From: Lacticaseibacillus porcinae
GTDB taxonomy: Bacteria; Bacillota; Bacilli; Lactobacillales; Lactobacillaceae
NCBI RefSeq assembly: GCF_003946305.1
Contig: NZ_RHNS01000004.1
Coordinates: forward strand, 62,001 to 126,000
Direction of reading: 5' to 3'
Length of the DNA: 64,000 bases
Shown in pieces: positions 25,609 through 35,660 of the stretch (within the stretch, counting starts at the first letter, position 1; every line of letters begins with the position of its first letter). A model generated the notes under the pieces. The model ran no database searches. It was not told the origin of the DNA and saw only the letters and a list, made by a program, of their open reading frames with translations. The position numbers and the translations under genes are program-made.

Positions 25609-26295
25609 TTAAGCCTCGACTTTATACCCCACGCCCCAAACGGTTTCGATCACTTTCTCACCGCCGGTCGCTTCTTCGATTTTATCGCGCAAATGCGACA
25701 CATGGACCATGACCGTTTTCGCAGACACGATCGATTCTTGTTGCCAAACCCGTTCGAAGATCTCATCAGCTGAAAAAACGCGGTTAGGATGGCTCGCCAA
25801 TAAGTACAAGATCCCAAATTCTAGCGCTGTCAGTTGAATGCTAGTGCCAGTCAATGTCGTCACTTCATGGGAATCTTTTTTGATGGTCAATGGGCCGACT
25901 TCTAAGACATCAGGTTCTGGATTTGTGACTTCGTTTTGCGCGCGGCGCAATAAGCCTTTGACCCGCGCCATCACTTCAAGCGGGTTGAAAGGCTTCGTGA
26001 CATAGTCATCTGCGCCAGTTAACAAGCCTTGGATCTTATCCATGTCACCAGTTTTGGCAGACACGATAATGATCGGGATCTGAGAGTCTTTGCGGACTTC
26101 TTTGACCACATCGATGCCTGACATGTTTGGCATCATGATATCTAAGATCATCAACGAAATATCTGGTGTGGTCACTAACTTGGTGATCGCTTCTTTGCCA
26201 GAGTAAGCTAAGATCGGTTCATAGCCTTCATTTTTCACGTAAATACTGAGTAATTCGACGATTTCTTTATCATCATCAACGATTAATATTTTCAT
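25609..26295 (-). CDS. OmpR/PhoB-type response regulator (VanR-like)
   Basis: A 228-residue regulator. The receiver domain has the phosphorylated Asp52 in MILDIMMP, acidic residues 7-9 and Lys101 in DDYVTKPFNP. The winged-helix DNA-binding domain ends VIETVWGVGYKVEA. GGGAG precedes ATG 26295. First gene of the three-gene unit with the kinase and dacA, so it probably controls the wall carboxypeptidase. Confidence 0.93.
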   Translation of the reverse strand: MKILIVDDDKEIVELLSIYVKNEGYEPILAYSGKEAITKLVTTPDISLMILDIMMPNMSGIDVVKEVRKDSQIPIIIVSAKTGDMDKIQGLLTGADDYVTKPFNPLEVMARVKGLLRRAQNEVTNPEPDVLEVGPLTIKKDSHEVTTLTGTSIQLTALEFGILYLLASHPNRVFSADEIFERVWQQESIVSAKTVMVHVSHLRDKIEEATGGEKVIETVWGVGYKVEA

Positions 26296-26640
26296 AGTTA
26301 CGCTCCCGTATGTGTATTCTGGCTTAATTGTAACAGAACGCTTGAGTGACTCGCCAAAAAAGCCAGAAAAGATGGCAAAATATTAAGATTGGCGACAAAC
26401 TTGAAGAAAAATTGATTGCTCTTCCAACTTTCGTCTGCTTCACGGGGAACCATTAAATAACGATTTTTGTAGATAAATTATTTCTTTCCTTACGCTATCA
26501 TTGTCGCGACAAGTCAACATCTGACATGATAAAATAACATCAGCACGAAAAGTGAATACGCGGTGGTTCTAGTACTGGAGGGAGTGATGCTAATGTCTTG
26601 GACATCGGCAACAACAAAATCTAGGAAAGGAGAGCCTCTA

Positions 26641-26739
26641 TTGTCTGTTGGGCGCATCCTCAGTCTCCTAATAGTCGTCTGCAGTCACTGGCCAACTTTG
26701 GATGAGATTACTCGATTCCTGACGGCGGTGATTGTTTAG
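26641..26739 (+). pseudogene. Possible remnant of a small hydrophobic toxin peptide (Hol-Tox-like)
   Basis: A 32-residue frame begins at TTG 26641, 6-7 bases after a good AAAGGAGAG site. Its start, SVGRILSLLIVV, resembles the opening of the small holin-like toxin peptides common in lactobacilli. The second half (CSHWPTLDEITRF) lacks the expected hydrophobic and lysine-rich tail. A Lys-rich frame does follow in another phase, about 26779-26826, so a frameshift is possible. Downstream hairpins end at a terminator (26919-26949). I cannot decide between remnant, functional peptide and chance. Confidence 0.3.
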
Positions 26740-26949
26740 GTACCGGTGTGATCCTACCACCGTGGGCGATGTCAACTACTTCAACAAAGAAGCAGCAGAA
26801 GAAGAAGACAAAGAAAAAATCGCGTTAGCCTTTCCAGAAGTTACACGCGATTGATTCTTTGTCGTTAAGTTGTAGCCGCCGTTACTGACGGAGTGCGAGG
26901 ACGACACCATCGTCCGCTAGCACAGGGGTGAAAACCGCTGTGCTTTTTT
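26740..26949 (+). ncRNA. Structured non-coding stretch ending in a terminator, possibly part of a type I toxin-antitoxin locus
   Basis: Within the 748-bp gap between the two-component system and guaB, this part contains several exact inverted repeats. AATCGCGT pairs with ACGCGATT about 20 bases later (about 26818-26853), GGACGA pairs with TCGTCC (26899-26914), and the terminator stem AGCACAG/CTGTGCT with a T-run lies at 26919-26949. A palindrome TTGTCGCGACAA is at 26501-26512. Nothing else is recognisable between 26296 and 26560. Confidence 0.4.
26919..26949 (+). terminator. Rho-independent terminator
   Basis: AGCACAG/CTGTGCT stem and T6 tail on the plus strand. Confidence 0.8.
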
Positions 26950-27002
26950 GATGGCTTTAGTGTAACACGTCTGCGCTAAGATGACAATACATGGTCGATC
27001 AC

Positions 27003-27035
27003 AAAAAAATCGCTCAAATTATCTTGAGCGATTTT
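27003..27035 (-). terminator. Rho-independent terminator after guaB
   Basis: AAAATCGCTCAA with TTGAGCGATTTT, 6-base loop, T-run on the minus strand. Confidence 0.92.
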
Positions 27036-27043
27036 CAGTCACA

Positions 27044-28641
<1,598 letters not shown>

Positions 28642-28666
28642 AAATGAGAATCAACTCATTTTTCAC

Positions 28667-28695
28667 AAAATAGAAACGAACATTTATCCTGTCTA
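28667..28695 (-). promoter_or_regulatory. Predicted guaB promoter
   Basis: On the minus strand TAGACA (28690-28695), a 17-base spacer and TATTTT (28667-28672). A 6-6-6 inverted repeat, AATGAG/CTCATT at 28643-28660, covers the expected start of transcription and may be an operator. Confidence 0.5.
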
Positions 28696-28713
28696 GACCG
28701 CCTGTCTAACGAA

Positions 28714-28758
28714 AAAATCCGAAATCATCAGGCTGAATCCCTGTGATTTCGGATTTTT
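28714..28758 (-). terminator. Rho-independent terminator after the DUF1129 gene
   Basis: Perfect 15-bp stem (28714-28728 with 28744-28758) including AAAAATCCGAAATCA, T-run on the minus strand. Confidence 0.93.
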
Positions 28759-28770
28759 ATTCGGAAATGA

Positions 28771-29454
28771 CTAAGCCGCCATGATCCCAGGCAACTTATA
28801 TTGACGCTTCAAGAACCAGTGAGCACCGTAGCAAACCACAGCAACCACTGCGTAAACTGGCCATACTGTTGGGCTAGTCAATGGCGACTTGATCACCGCC
28901 AACAAGCTAGATGCTAACGACGCAATGATGATCGCGACCACGCCACCTAACATGATCAACCAAGTCTTGGCGCGCTTCTTTTTGTCGCGGCGAGACCAAA
29001 TGTTGTAATACGAGAAGATAAACCCTGCCATGCCGGCCATAATGATGATCGACGCGATCCCAGAGCCTGCAGTCATGTTCTTCGGCTTGATGAACGCCAT
29101 GATCCCGTACATCAACCCAAAGATGCTGGCGAAGAACAAGCTGAGATCTAAGCCAGTCAACCAGTAAGGAGCTTCCTTAACTGGCTTTGGCGCATTGATC
29201 AAGCTGTCAGCTTTCACTGTCACCGGACCAAAGATCTGAGTCGCTGGTTTGCCTGCCCGTTGTGCTTCGATCATTTCTGGTAAAATGTCAGCCAAAACTT
29301 TGTGTTCTTGGGCATCGGTATATTGATGCTCTTTTAAAATCCGCCGTAATTTGAAGACATATTCGTCATTTTTCTTGGTCAGTTCACTTAACAACCCGTC
29401 AACATCAACGGTTGTTTCCACTGCCGTTTGTGGTTCGTCATTCTTTTTTGCCAC
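28771..29454 (-). CDS. DUF1129-family membrane protein
   Basis: A 227-residue protein of a family found mainly in Lactobacillales and of unknown role. The N-terminal 85 residues are soluble and charged (KKNDEYVFKLRRILKEHQYT). Four membrane segments follow from about residue 97, with a basic loop SRRDKKKRAK between the second and third. I choose GTG 29454 because GGGGGAT lies 6 bases upstream; the frame extends to 29526 into ychF without a site. It is the gene after ychF in a conserved origin-proximal order. Confidence 0.8.
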   Translation of the reverse strand: MAKKNDEPQTAVETTVDVDGLLSELTKKNDEYVFKLRRILKEHQYTDAQEHKVLADILPEMIEAQRAGKPATQIFGPVTVKADSLINAPKPVKEAPYWLTGLDLSLFFASIFGLMYGIMAFIKPKNMTAGSGIASIIIMAGMAGFIFSYYNIWSRRDKKKRAKTWLIMLGGVVAIIIASLASSLLAVIKSPLTSPTVWPVYAVVAVVCYGAHWFLKRQYKLPGIMAA

Positions 29455-29479
29455 GCCACTATCCCCCTGATTTTTTGAA

Positions 29480-30580
29480 TTAAACGTTGAAGCGGAATTC
29501 GATGATGTCGCCATCTTGGACGACATATTCTTTACCTTCTGAACGCAAGCGGCCTGCTTCTTTAACTGCAGATACCGAACCGTACTTGTCTAAGTCGTCA
29601 AAGCTCATGGTTTCAGCGCGGATAAACCCACGTTCAAAGTCGGAGTGGATCACCCCGGCAACTTGTGGGGCTTTCATGCCTTGTTTGAAAGTCCACGCAC
29701 GAGTTTCTTTGCCACCAGCGGTAAAGAAGGTTGCCAAACCTAACAAGTGATAAGCGGCTTTGATCAACTTATCCAAACCAGACTCAGTCACGCCTTCAGC
29801 TTCTAAGAAGTCGGCTTTGTCATCATCGTCAAGTTCGGCGATTTCTTCTTCAGTCCGTGCCGATACCGCAATGGTTTCAGCGCCTTCTTTTTCAGCGTAA
29901 GCTTCGATTTGTTTGACGTAATCGCAGCTTTCAGGATCCGCCATATCGTCTTCAGCGATGTTGGCGACGTAAAGCACTGGCTTTGACGTCAACAAGAACA
30001 AGCCTTTGACGATTTTTTGTTCATCTTTGTCAAAATCGATCGACCGGACCATGCCACCAGCTTCAAGTACTGGTTTGATCTTCTTCAGCACTTCAAATTC
30101 TGCTAAGGCTTCTTTGTCTTTGGTGCGGGCGATTTTTTCAACGCGAGCGTAACGTTTGTTGACGGAATCAAGATCCGCTAACCCGAGTTCCAAGTTGATG
30201 GTTTCGATATCATCGATCGGGTCCACAACCCCGGTGACACTGGTGATCTCAGAATCATCAAAAGCGCGGACCACATGAATGATCGCATCGACTTGACGAA
30301 TGTTTTCCAAGAATTTGTTCCCTAAACCTTCACCTTTAGATGCGCCTTTAACGATCCCGGCGATGTCGGTAAATTCAAAAGTCGTGTGAATGATTTTTTT
30401 AGCGGGTTCGATTTCATCGATGCGGGCTAAGCGTTTGTCTGGGACTTCCACCATCCCGACGTTAGGATCGATGGTTGCAAAGGGGTAGTTTGCCATTTCT
30501 GCCCCAGCTTTTGTGATCGCGTTAAACAAAGTTGACTTGCCGACGTTAGGTAAGCCGACGATACCTGCTGTTAAAGCCAT
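29480..30580 (-). CDS. ychF: YchF/Ola1-type ribosome-associated ATPase
   Basis: A 366-residue Obg-related P-loop protein that binds ribosomes and hydrolyses ATP. The P-loop GLPNVGKS spans residues 9-16, with the G3 region FTDIAGIVKGASKGEGLGNKF. The G4 position reads NIAED instead of NKxD, the change linked to ATP preference. The C-terminal TGS domain ends VQDGDIIEFRFNV. AGAGGAA precedes ATG 30580. It lies 21 bases after the DUF951 gene. Confidence 0.95.
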   Translation of the reverse strand: MALTAGIVGLPNVGKSTLFNAITKAGAEMANYPFATIDPNVGMVEVPDKRLARIDEIEPAKKIIHTTFEFTDIAGIVKGASKGEGLGNKFLENIRQVDAIIHVVRAFDDSEITSVTGVVDPIDDIETINLELGLADLDSVNKRYARVEKIARTKDKEALAEFEVLKKIKPVLEAGGMVRSIDFDKDEQKIVKGLFLLTSKPVLYVANIAEDDMADPESCDYVKQIEAYAEKEGAETIAVSARTEEEIAELDDDDKADFLEAEGVTESGLDKLIKAAYHLLGLATFFTAGGKETRAWTFKQGMKAPQVAGVIHSDFERGFIRAETMSFDDLDKYGSVSAVKEAGRLRSEGKEYVVQDGDIIEFRFNV

Positions 30581-30601
30581 GAATAGGTTCCTCTTTCTGA
30601 G

Positions 30602-30796
30602 TTAATTATTTGTTTGGTCTGCTTGGGTGAGCACTTTTTTCATTTTACGGTCAAAATCATGGCGCGACAACATCACAATGTGTCCGCAACCACTGCATTT
30701 GATCTTGATATCCATGCCCATGCGGATGATCTCCCAATCATTGACCCCACATGCATGGGGCTTTTTCATTAAAACATGGTCGTGTAAAGCGTACAT
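30602..30796 (-). CDS. DUF951-family small zinc-ribbon-like protein
   Basis: A 64-residue protein with KKPHACGVNDWEI and CSGCGH, giving three cysteines suited to metal or nucleic-acid binding. The family is conserved between parB and ychF in many Firmicutes and its role is unknown. AAGGAGG precedes ATG 30796. Confidence 0.9.
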   Translation of the reverse strand: MYALHDHVLMKKPHACGVNDWEIIRMGMDIKIKCSGCGHIVMLSRHDFDRKMKKVLTQADQTNN

Positions 30797-30822
30797 GTTT
30801 GCGCCTCCTTAGTCCAGCGTTG

Positions 30823-31692
30823 CTAATTTAAATTCACATCAAGTAGCGCCAAGATCCGGTTCAAATCATTGGGATCGCCAAAATCAATTTCGATTTTACC
30901 TTTCCCTTTTTGCGTTTGAGCGATGTTGACTTTGGTGCCAAAGCGATCGCCGAGTTGATTTTCACTGGCACGCAAATATGGCGATTTCACCTTGGCTTTC
31001 GGCTTTGGTTTCTTAGCCCCGGCGTTGAGTTCGTTGATCAACTTCTCTAATTGCCGCACCGTCATGTTTTCCGCGACCACACGCTTGGCCATGGCTGGGA
31101 TCTGCTTTTTATCTTTGAGACTGAGCAAGGTCCGCGCTTGGCCCATCGACAATTGATTGTCGTTAAGCATCGCTTTGACTGATGCTGGTAGCGTCAGCAA
31201 CCGCAAGTAGTTGGCGATGTATGGCCGCGACTTCCCTAAACGCTTGGAAACTTCTGCTTGGGTCAAGTTCAGCTTTTTGATCAAGGTGTCATAAGCTTGG
31301 GCTTCATCAAGTGGCGTTAAGTCTTCACGTTGCAGGTTTTCCAACACCGCCACTTCCATCATCGCTGGATCATCGAAGCTGCGGACGATCGCTGGGATCG
31401 TGGTTTTGCCTGCTAGCTTTGAGGCGCGAAAACGCCGTTCACCGGTGATGATCTCATAACCTAAAACCGATTTGCGCACAATGATCGGTTGAAATACCCC
31501 AGTGGTTTTGATCGAGGCAGCCAAGTCTGCTAACGCCGCTTCATCAAAAGTCTTCCGCGGCTGGTAAGGATTAGGGCGGATCTCATCAAGGGCGAGATCT
31601 TCAACTGCACTAACGGTGAGATCAGGATCTTCGATATCTTGGAAAATCGCGTCGATCCCGCGGCCTAAGCCTTTGTTATTTTTATTCACCAT
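30823..31692 (-). CDS. parB: Chromosome partitioning protein ParB (Spo0J)
   Basis: A 289-residue ParB. The N-terminal GRGIDAIF box is followed by the CTPase/ParB core (NPYQPRKTFD; GERRFRASKLA), the helix-turn-helix (TQAEVSKRLGKSRPYIANYLRLL) and a C-terminal dimer domain. It loads at parS sites and spreads to organise the origin. ATG 31692 has GGAGG 10 bases upstream and overlaps the end of parA by 11 bases; GTG 31689 is an alternative. Two parS-like sites are visible in this window. Confidence 0.93.
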   Translation of the reverse strand: MVNKNNKGLGRGIDAIFQDIEDPDLTVSAVEDLALDEIRPNPYQPRKTFDEAALADLAASIKTTGVFQPIIVRKSVLGYEIITGERRFRASKLAGKTTIPAIVRSFDDPAMMEVAVLENLQREDLTPLDEAQAYDTLIKKLNLTQAEVSKRLGKSRPYIANYLRLLTLPASVKAMLNDNQLSMGQARTLLSLKDKKQIPAMAKRVVAENMTVRQLEKLINELNAGAKKPKPKAKVKSPYLRASENQLGDRFGTKVNIAQTQKGKGKIEIDFGDPNDLNRILALLDVNLN

Positions 31693-32449
31693 GGGCTTTG
31701 AGCACCTCCTGAGCAAGTTGGGTATAAACTTCGGTACCTTTGGACTTTGGATCGTAATCCACGATCGGCATCCCGTAACTTGGCGCTTCAGCTAAGCGGG
31801 TGATCCGCGGAATGATCGTGTCATACACTTTATCGCCGAAATATTTCCGCACTTCTTCAATGACTTGGGCGCCGAGGTTGGTCCGACGATCATACATCGT
31901 CAACAACACCCCTTCGATCGCCAAATGCGGATTGAAGTGTTTTTGGACCAAACGCACCGTGTTGAGCAATTGACTCAACCCTTCCAATGCGTAGTATTCA
32001 CTTTGTACAGGGATCAAAATCGAATGTGCGGCGGTAAACGCGTTGATCGACAACTGCCCTAAAGAAGGTGGGCAATCGATCAAAATGTAGTCATAGTCGT
32101 TTTCAACTGCGGCTAACCCTAACTTCAACCGCATTTCCCGCGCCATTTGACTGGTTAATTCAATTTCTGCACCAGCCAGTTGAATCGTTGCTGGGACGAT
32201 CCATAAATTTTTGTGATTGGTTTTAAGCAAGGCTTCTGAAATCGGATCTTCATTGACCAACACATCATAAATATCTTTGCCCACGTCAGGCTTTTGAATG
32301 CCGACGCCACTAGTGGCATTGCCTTGCGCATCGGCATCAATGATCAACACGCGTTTGCCGGCATCGGCTAAGCACGCCCCTAGGTTGATGGTCGTGGTGG
32401 TTTTCCCCACGCCGCCTTTTTGATTTGCGACTGCAATGATATGTGCCAT
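31682..32449 (-). CDS. parA: Chromosome partitioning ATPase ParA (Soj)
   Basis: A 255-residue deviant Walker ATPase (KGGVGKT at residues 11-17; DCPPSLGQLS; DADAQGNATSG). It cooperates with ParB in origin segregation and initiation control. AAAGGAGA precedes ATG 32449, which overlaps the noc stop codon. The order rsmG-noc-parA-parB is the usual Firmicutes origin-proximal block. Confidence 0.95.
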   Translation of the reverse strand: MAHIIAVANQKGGVGKTTTTINLGACLADAGKRVLIIDADAQGNATSGVGIQKPDVGKDIYDVLVNEDPISEALLKTNHKNLWIVPATIQLAGAEIELTSQMAREMRLKLGLAAVENDYDYILIDCPPSLGQLSINAFTAAHSILIPVQSEYYALEGLSQLLNTVRLVQKHFNPHLAIEGVLLTMYDRRTNLGAQVIEEVRKYFGDKVYDTIIPRITRLAEAPSYGMPIVDYDPKSKGTEVYTQLAQEVLKAHGE

Positions 32450-33315
32450 TACTTCGTCTCCTTTGGGATCTCGATCACAATACGATACGCGTCGTCGGTT
32501 TCCGCTTCAGTCATTTTGACTTTCATTCCTGCATCTTTGATCATGTGCACTGATTTCTTCAAGGTGTTGACTGCCATTCGGGTGTCGTGACTTTGCACAG
32601 TGCGACGCTTGGCTTTAGCGGGCTTTTTCGTAGTGGTCGACGTTTCAGGTTCTGGTTGTGGCGCCAGCTCTGGATGCAAAATCGCTTCAACTGCCGCTTG
32701 GGTTTCTTTGACCGTCAAGCCATCGTTAAGCACTTGGTGGACTAGCAGCTGTTGATGATAATCATCGACGCGCAACAGTTCGCGGCCATGGCGTTCAGAT
32801 AATTCGCCATTCATGATCGCTTGTTGCACCGGTTCAGAGAGTTTCAACAACCGCAATTTGTTAGCAACAAATGATTGGCTTTTCCCCATTTGTGTCGCCA
32901 ATTGCGCTTGCGTTAAGTGATTTAACGTCATCAAAGCGGTGTAGGCTTGCGCTTCTTCAATGGCAGACAAGCCGACGCGTTGTAAGTTTTCGATCAACGC
33001 CATCGCCGCTGACTCTTCATCGCTCATTTTCTGAACGATCGCTGGGGCTTTATCCATATGCAAATGTTGCATCGCGCGAAAACGCCGTTCACCAGCGATG
33101 ATCTCATAGCGATCCTGCGCATATTCCCGCAACACGATCGGTTGCAACAGCCCGTGTTCATGAATCGTTTCCGCTAATTCTTCAATGGCAGAGTCGGTAA
33201 AGACTTTCCGGGGTTGGAAACGGTTAGGCACGATTTGGTCTAAGGCAATGTCTTGCACTTGAACACCAGCAGGTTGCTCTTTTTCTTTGCTTTTACCAAA
33301 AAGATTAAAGGCCAT
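32449..33315 (-). CDS. noc: Nucleoid occlusion protein Noc (ParB family)
   Basis: A 288-residue ParB-like protein. It begins MAFNLFGKSKEKE, a short amphipathic start fitting the membrane-binding helix of Noc. The ParB core (NRFQPRKVF; GERRFRAMQHL) and helix-turn-helix (TQAQLATQMGKSQSFVANKL) follow. Position between rsmG and parA is the standard noc position, which separates it from ParB. It should prevent septum formation over DNA. ATG 33315 overlaps the rsmG stop region, with GGGAGGC upstream. Confidence 0.88.
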   Translation of the reverse strand: MAFNLFGKSKEKEQPAGVQVQDIALDQIVPNRFQPRKVFTDSAIEELAETIHEHGLLQPIVLREYAQDRYEIIAGERRFRAMQHLHMDKAPAIVQKMSDEESAAMALIENLQRVGLSAIEEAQAYTALMTLNHLTQAQLATQMGKSQSFVANKLRLLKLSEPVQQAIMNGELSERHGRELLRVDDYHQQLLVHQVLNDGLTVKETQAAVEAILHPELAPQPEPETSTTTKKPAKAKRRTVQSHDTRMAVNTLKKSVHMIKDAGMKVKMTEAETDDAYRIVIEIPKETK

Positions 33316-34047
33316 TTAGTTGCCTCCCAATGGTAATTTACTTGGGGTCCCAGGTTTACGAGGATACTTGTTCGGCGTTTGCTTGGTTTTTTGGATCACC
33401 ACTAAGCTGCGATGGCCACCATTTTCTGGCAGTTCCAATTCCACTTGGTTGACGATTTTCCCACCAAGCGTGGCCACTGCGATTTTAGCGGCTTGCAATT
33501 CGTCTTCAGCTTGCGCGGCTTTCATCGCGACAAACACCCCGCCGACTTTCACCAGTGGCAAACATAACTCAGCAAGAACGTTTAATGGTGCCACAGCGCG
33601 TGCGGTGACCACATCAAAGCTTTCGCGCTGTGGCGATTTCTTCCCGCCGAAAGTTTCCGCGCGATCGTGGAATAAGTGCACGTTTTGTAAGTTCAGGCGA
33701 TCGCTTAACCGTTGGAGAAATTCGATCCGCTTATTCAACGAATCAACGATCGACACCTCAAGCTGAGGCAAGGCGATTTTCACTGGTAAGCTTGGAAAGC
33801 CGGCGCCGGCGCCGACATCACACAGACTCAAAGTTTCAGTTTTTAGCTGTGGCAACGCTTGAACCAACGTCAATGAATCGTAAAAATGCTTCAAATACAC
33901 CCCAGGTTCATCAGTGATCCCAGTGAGGTTCATTTTTTGATTTTCGCTGACTAAATATTCGAAATAAGTCGCATATTGGGCCAGTTGTGCATCGGTATGG
34001 GATAACCCCAGACCATCAAGCGCCTGGGCGAATGTTTCACGGTTCAT
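33316..34047 (-). CDS. rsmG: 16S rRNA (guanine-527 N7) methyltransferase RsmG
   Basis: A 243-residue SAM-dependent methyltransferase. SAM-binding motif CDVGAGAGFPSLPVKIA lies at about 76-92, with TARAVAPLNVLAELCLPL further on. The C-terminus carries an extra basic tail (QTPNKYPRKPGTPSKLP). AAAGGAA lies upstream of ATG 34047. The usual upstream neighbour mnmG is absent; a parS-like site lies in its promoter region instead. Confidence 0.94.
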   Translation of the reverse strand: MNRETFAQALDGLGLSHTDAQLAQYATYFEYLVSENQKMNLTGITDEPGVYLKHFYDSLTLVQALPQLKTETLSLCDVGAGAGFPSLPVKIALPQLEVSIVDSLNKRIEFLQRLSDRLNLQNVHLFHDRAETFGGKKSPQRESFDVVTARAVAPLNVLAELCLPLVKVGGVFVAMKAAQAEDELQAAKIAVATLGGKIVNQVELELPENGGHRSLVVIQKTKQTPNKYPRKPGTPSKLPLGGN

Positions 34048-34168
34048 TTACACACCATTCCTTTACAGTATCCGGTTTACGCGCAATTTTGAAAGACTGT
34101 TTGTGCGTTTCACGTCACTGTCTAGTTTAACTTAAATTCTGATATTCAACAACCGCACCAAGGCCTTG

Positions 34169-34184
34169 CGTTTCATGTGAAACA
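34169..34184. promoter_or_regulatory. parS-like ParB-binding site 1
   Basis: CGTTTCATGTGAAACA differs from the parS consensus TGTTTCACGTGAAACA at two positions. It lies just upstream of rsmG-noc-parA-parB, a typical parS location. Confidence 0.75.
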
Positions 34185-34191
34185 CCTTGCA

Positions 34192-34224
34192 CAAAAGGCG
34201 CCATCACCGTTGCGACAGCGCCTT
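34192..34224 (-). terminator. Hairpin terminator after the GyrI-like gene
   Basis: AAGGCGC (34195-34201) pairs with GCGCCTT (34218-34224); short T-run on the minus strand. Confidence 0.6.
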
Positions 34225-34228
34225 GCGA

Positions 34229-34846
34229 TTATATTTCAATTCGATAACGTAATAAGGTCTTGCGTTTGGCTGCGGCCACTCGTCGAAAGTCTGACAAATA
34301 CACTTCACGATGCCAATAGTCTGCAATGATCGGCACCCGACGCAGTTGATGCGCAGTTAAATAGGCATCCATTTGCGCAAACGTCTCACTTTCGGTATCA
34401 AAACTCCCGACATGGATTGCTTGCACCACTTCCGCTTTCGGCAATTGTTCAAACGTCACCGCTTTTAACTTCGGCAAGCCTTTCTTGGCCATCGCAATGG
34501 CTTGCGCTTCTGCAAAAATCGCCGGTGTCACTTGATCTGGTTGTTTGATCATCAAGCGATATGCCAACGCTGCTTTATTCAAATTTGCCCCGCGTGAACC
34601 GTCAGTGGTGGTCCACACCCCTTCTAAGGGATATACCGAATAGACATATGGGTCATCGGCGTTTTTTAATAACGCCCTGATCGCATAAGCTAGCGGGTAT
34701 AGCGTTTGAATATCGTCGCTAAATGCCGGTTGATTGGGATCACCGACGCCAGTTAACGCAATATAATTCGTTGCCGGCAGCGTCAACTGCGCCACCCCTT
34801 TGGGAAAATAAAGTTGTTTATCTGTTTGCCGCCATGAGTTGCCCAT
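34229..34846 (-). CDS. GyrI-like small-molecule-binding domain protein
   Basis: A 205-residue soluble protein resembling stand-alone GyrI-like/SOUL-fold ligand-binding proteins (LPATNYIALTGVGDPN; IHVGSFDTESETFAQMDAYL). Relatives bind amphipathic cations or act as drug-sensor domains without a DNA-binding part; none is present here. A GAGC-type site precedes ATG 34846. Single-gene unit. No ligand can be proposed. Confidence 0.75.
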   Translation of the reverse strand: MGNSWRQTDKQLYFPKGVAQLTLPATNYIALTGVGDPNQPAFSDDIQTLYPLAYAIRALLKNADDPYVYSVYPLEGVWTTTDGSRGANLNKAALAYRLMIKQPDQVTPAIFAEAQAIAMAKKGLPKLKAVTFEQLPKAEVVQAIHVGSFDTESETFAQMDAYLTAHQLRRVPIIADYWHREVYLSDFRRVAAAKRKTLLRYRIEI

Positions 34847-34936
34847 GTGAGTGCTCCTTAGAAACCGTTTCCTTCACTATCCCAGATTTTCACGTTAAAC
34901 GCAAAAAGCCGCCATTCAGCGACTTTCTTCAAAACA

Positions 34937-35608
34937 TTATGCTGGTTGATTAACGCGCGCTTGATGATTTTTGACGATCAAATCCGCGATCCCTTTGGCG
35001 ATGCCAGCATTTTTCAAAATTGGACCATGGGCATAGCTGCCAAAAGTGTTCTTGTAGCGCATGCCTTCGACGCCATCTTCTGGGTTGTTGCCGAAGCCTT
35101 GCACCATTTTACCCAGTGGATGCAATTTCTCAGGATCGTCAAAATAAGTCCGTCCAGAGTGATTCTCAAAAGCTTTCACCGTACCGAAGTCGGTCACAAA
35201 CTCGGTGTCACCGATCATGCGCGCATCCGCTTTAAATACCGTGTGCAGTGGCAAGATCCCCAGGCCGGGAATGCTAGTGCCACTGCTGGTTTCATAATAT
35301 GCGCCAAGCAGTTGATAGCCGCCGCAAATCGCAAGCATCGGCTTACCTGCTTCAATGTAGTCGGTCAACGTCTGCTTGTGGCGCTTTAAATCACGGGCAA
35401 CAACCGTCTGCTCATAATCTTGGCCACCGCCAAAAAAGACGAAATCATAGTCTGCCGCGTTAAATGGGGCATCCAAAGAAATATTGTCTACGCGCACGTC
35501 AAAGCCTTGTTGATTCAGCCAATAGCGCAAGATTTTCACGTCACCAGAATCCCCATAAGTGTTCATGAGATCCTCGTAGAGATAAGCAATGGTAATGGGT
35601 TCAGCCAA
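34937..35608 (-). CDS. gatD: Lipid II isoglutaminyl synthase, glutamine amidotransferase subunit GatD
   Basis: A 223-residue class I amidotransferase. The nucleophile is Cys95 in LAICGGYQLLG and the catalytic His194 is in YAHGPIL, matching GatD positions as I recall them from Staphylococcus aureus. Other shared stretches are FFGGGQDYEQ, FENHSGRTYFDD and GFGNNPEDG. With MurT it amidates the D-Glu of lipid II. MurT is not adjacent: the neighbour upstream is a 59-residue membrane protein. MurT must be encoded elsewhere. Confidence 0.88.
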   Translation of the reverse strand: MAEPITIAYLYEDLMNTYGDSGDVKILRYWLNQQGFDVRVDNISLDAPFNAADYDFVFFGGGQDYEQTVVARDLKRHKQTLTDYIEAGKPMLAICGGYQLLGAYYETSSGTSIPGLGILPLHTVFKADARMIGDTEFVTDFGTVKAFENHSGRTYFDDPEKLHPLGKMVQGFGNNPEDGVEGMRYKNTFGSYAHGPILKNAGIAKGIADLIVKNHQARVNQPA

Positions 35609-35660
35609 GATGCATCCGTCCTTTCAATAACGGTATCATAACACAGCTGCCTAGTTGCGC

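Noticed and set aside
33316-34140. oriC next to rsmG
   Set aside because: No cluster of DnaA boxes, no dnaA, rpmH or mnmG in the window; only parS-like sites were found.
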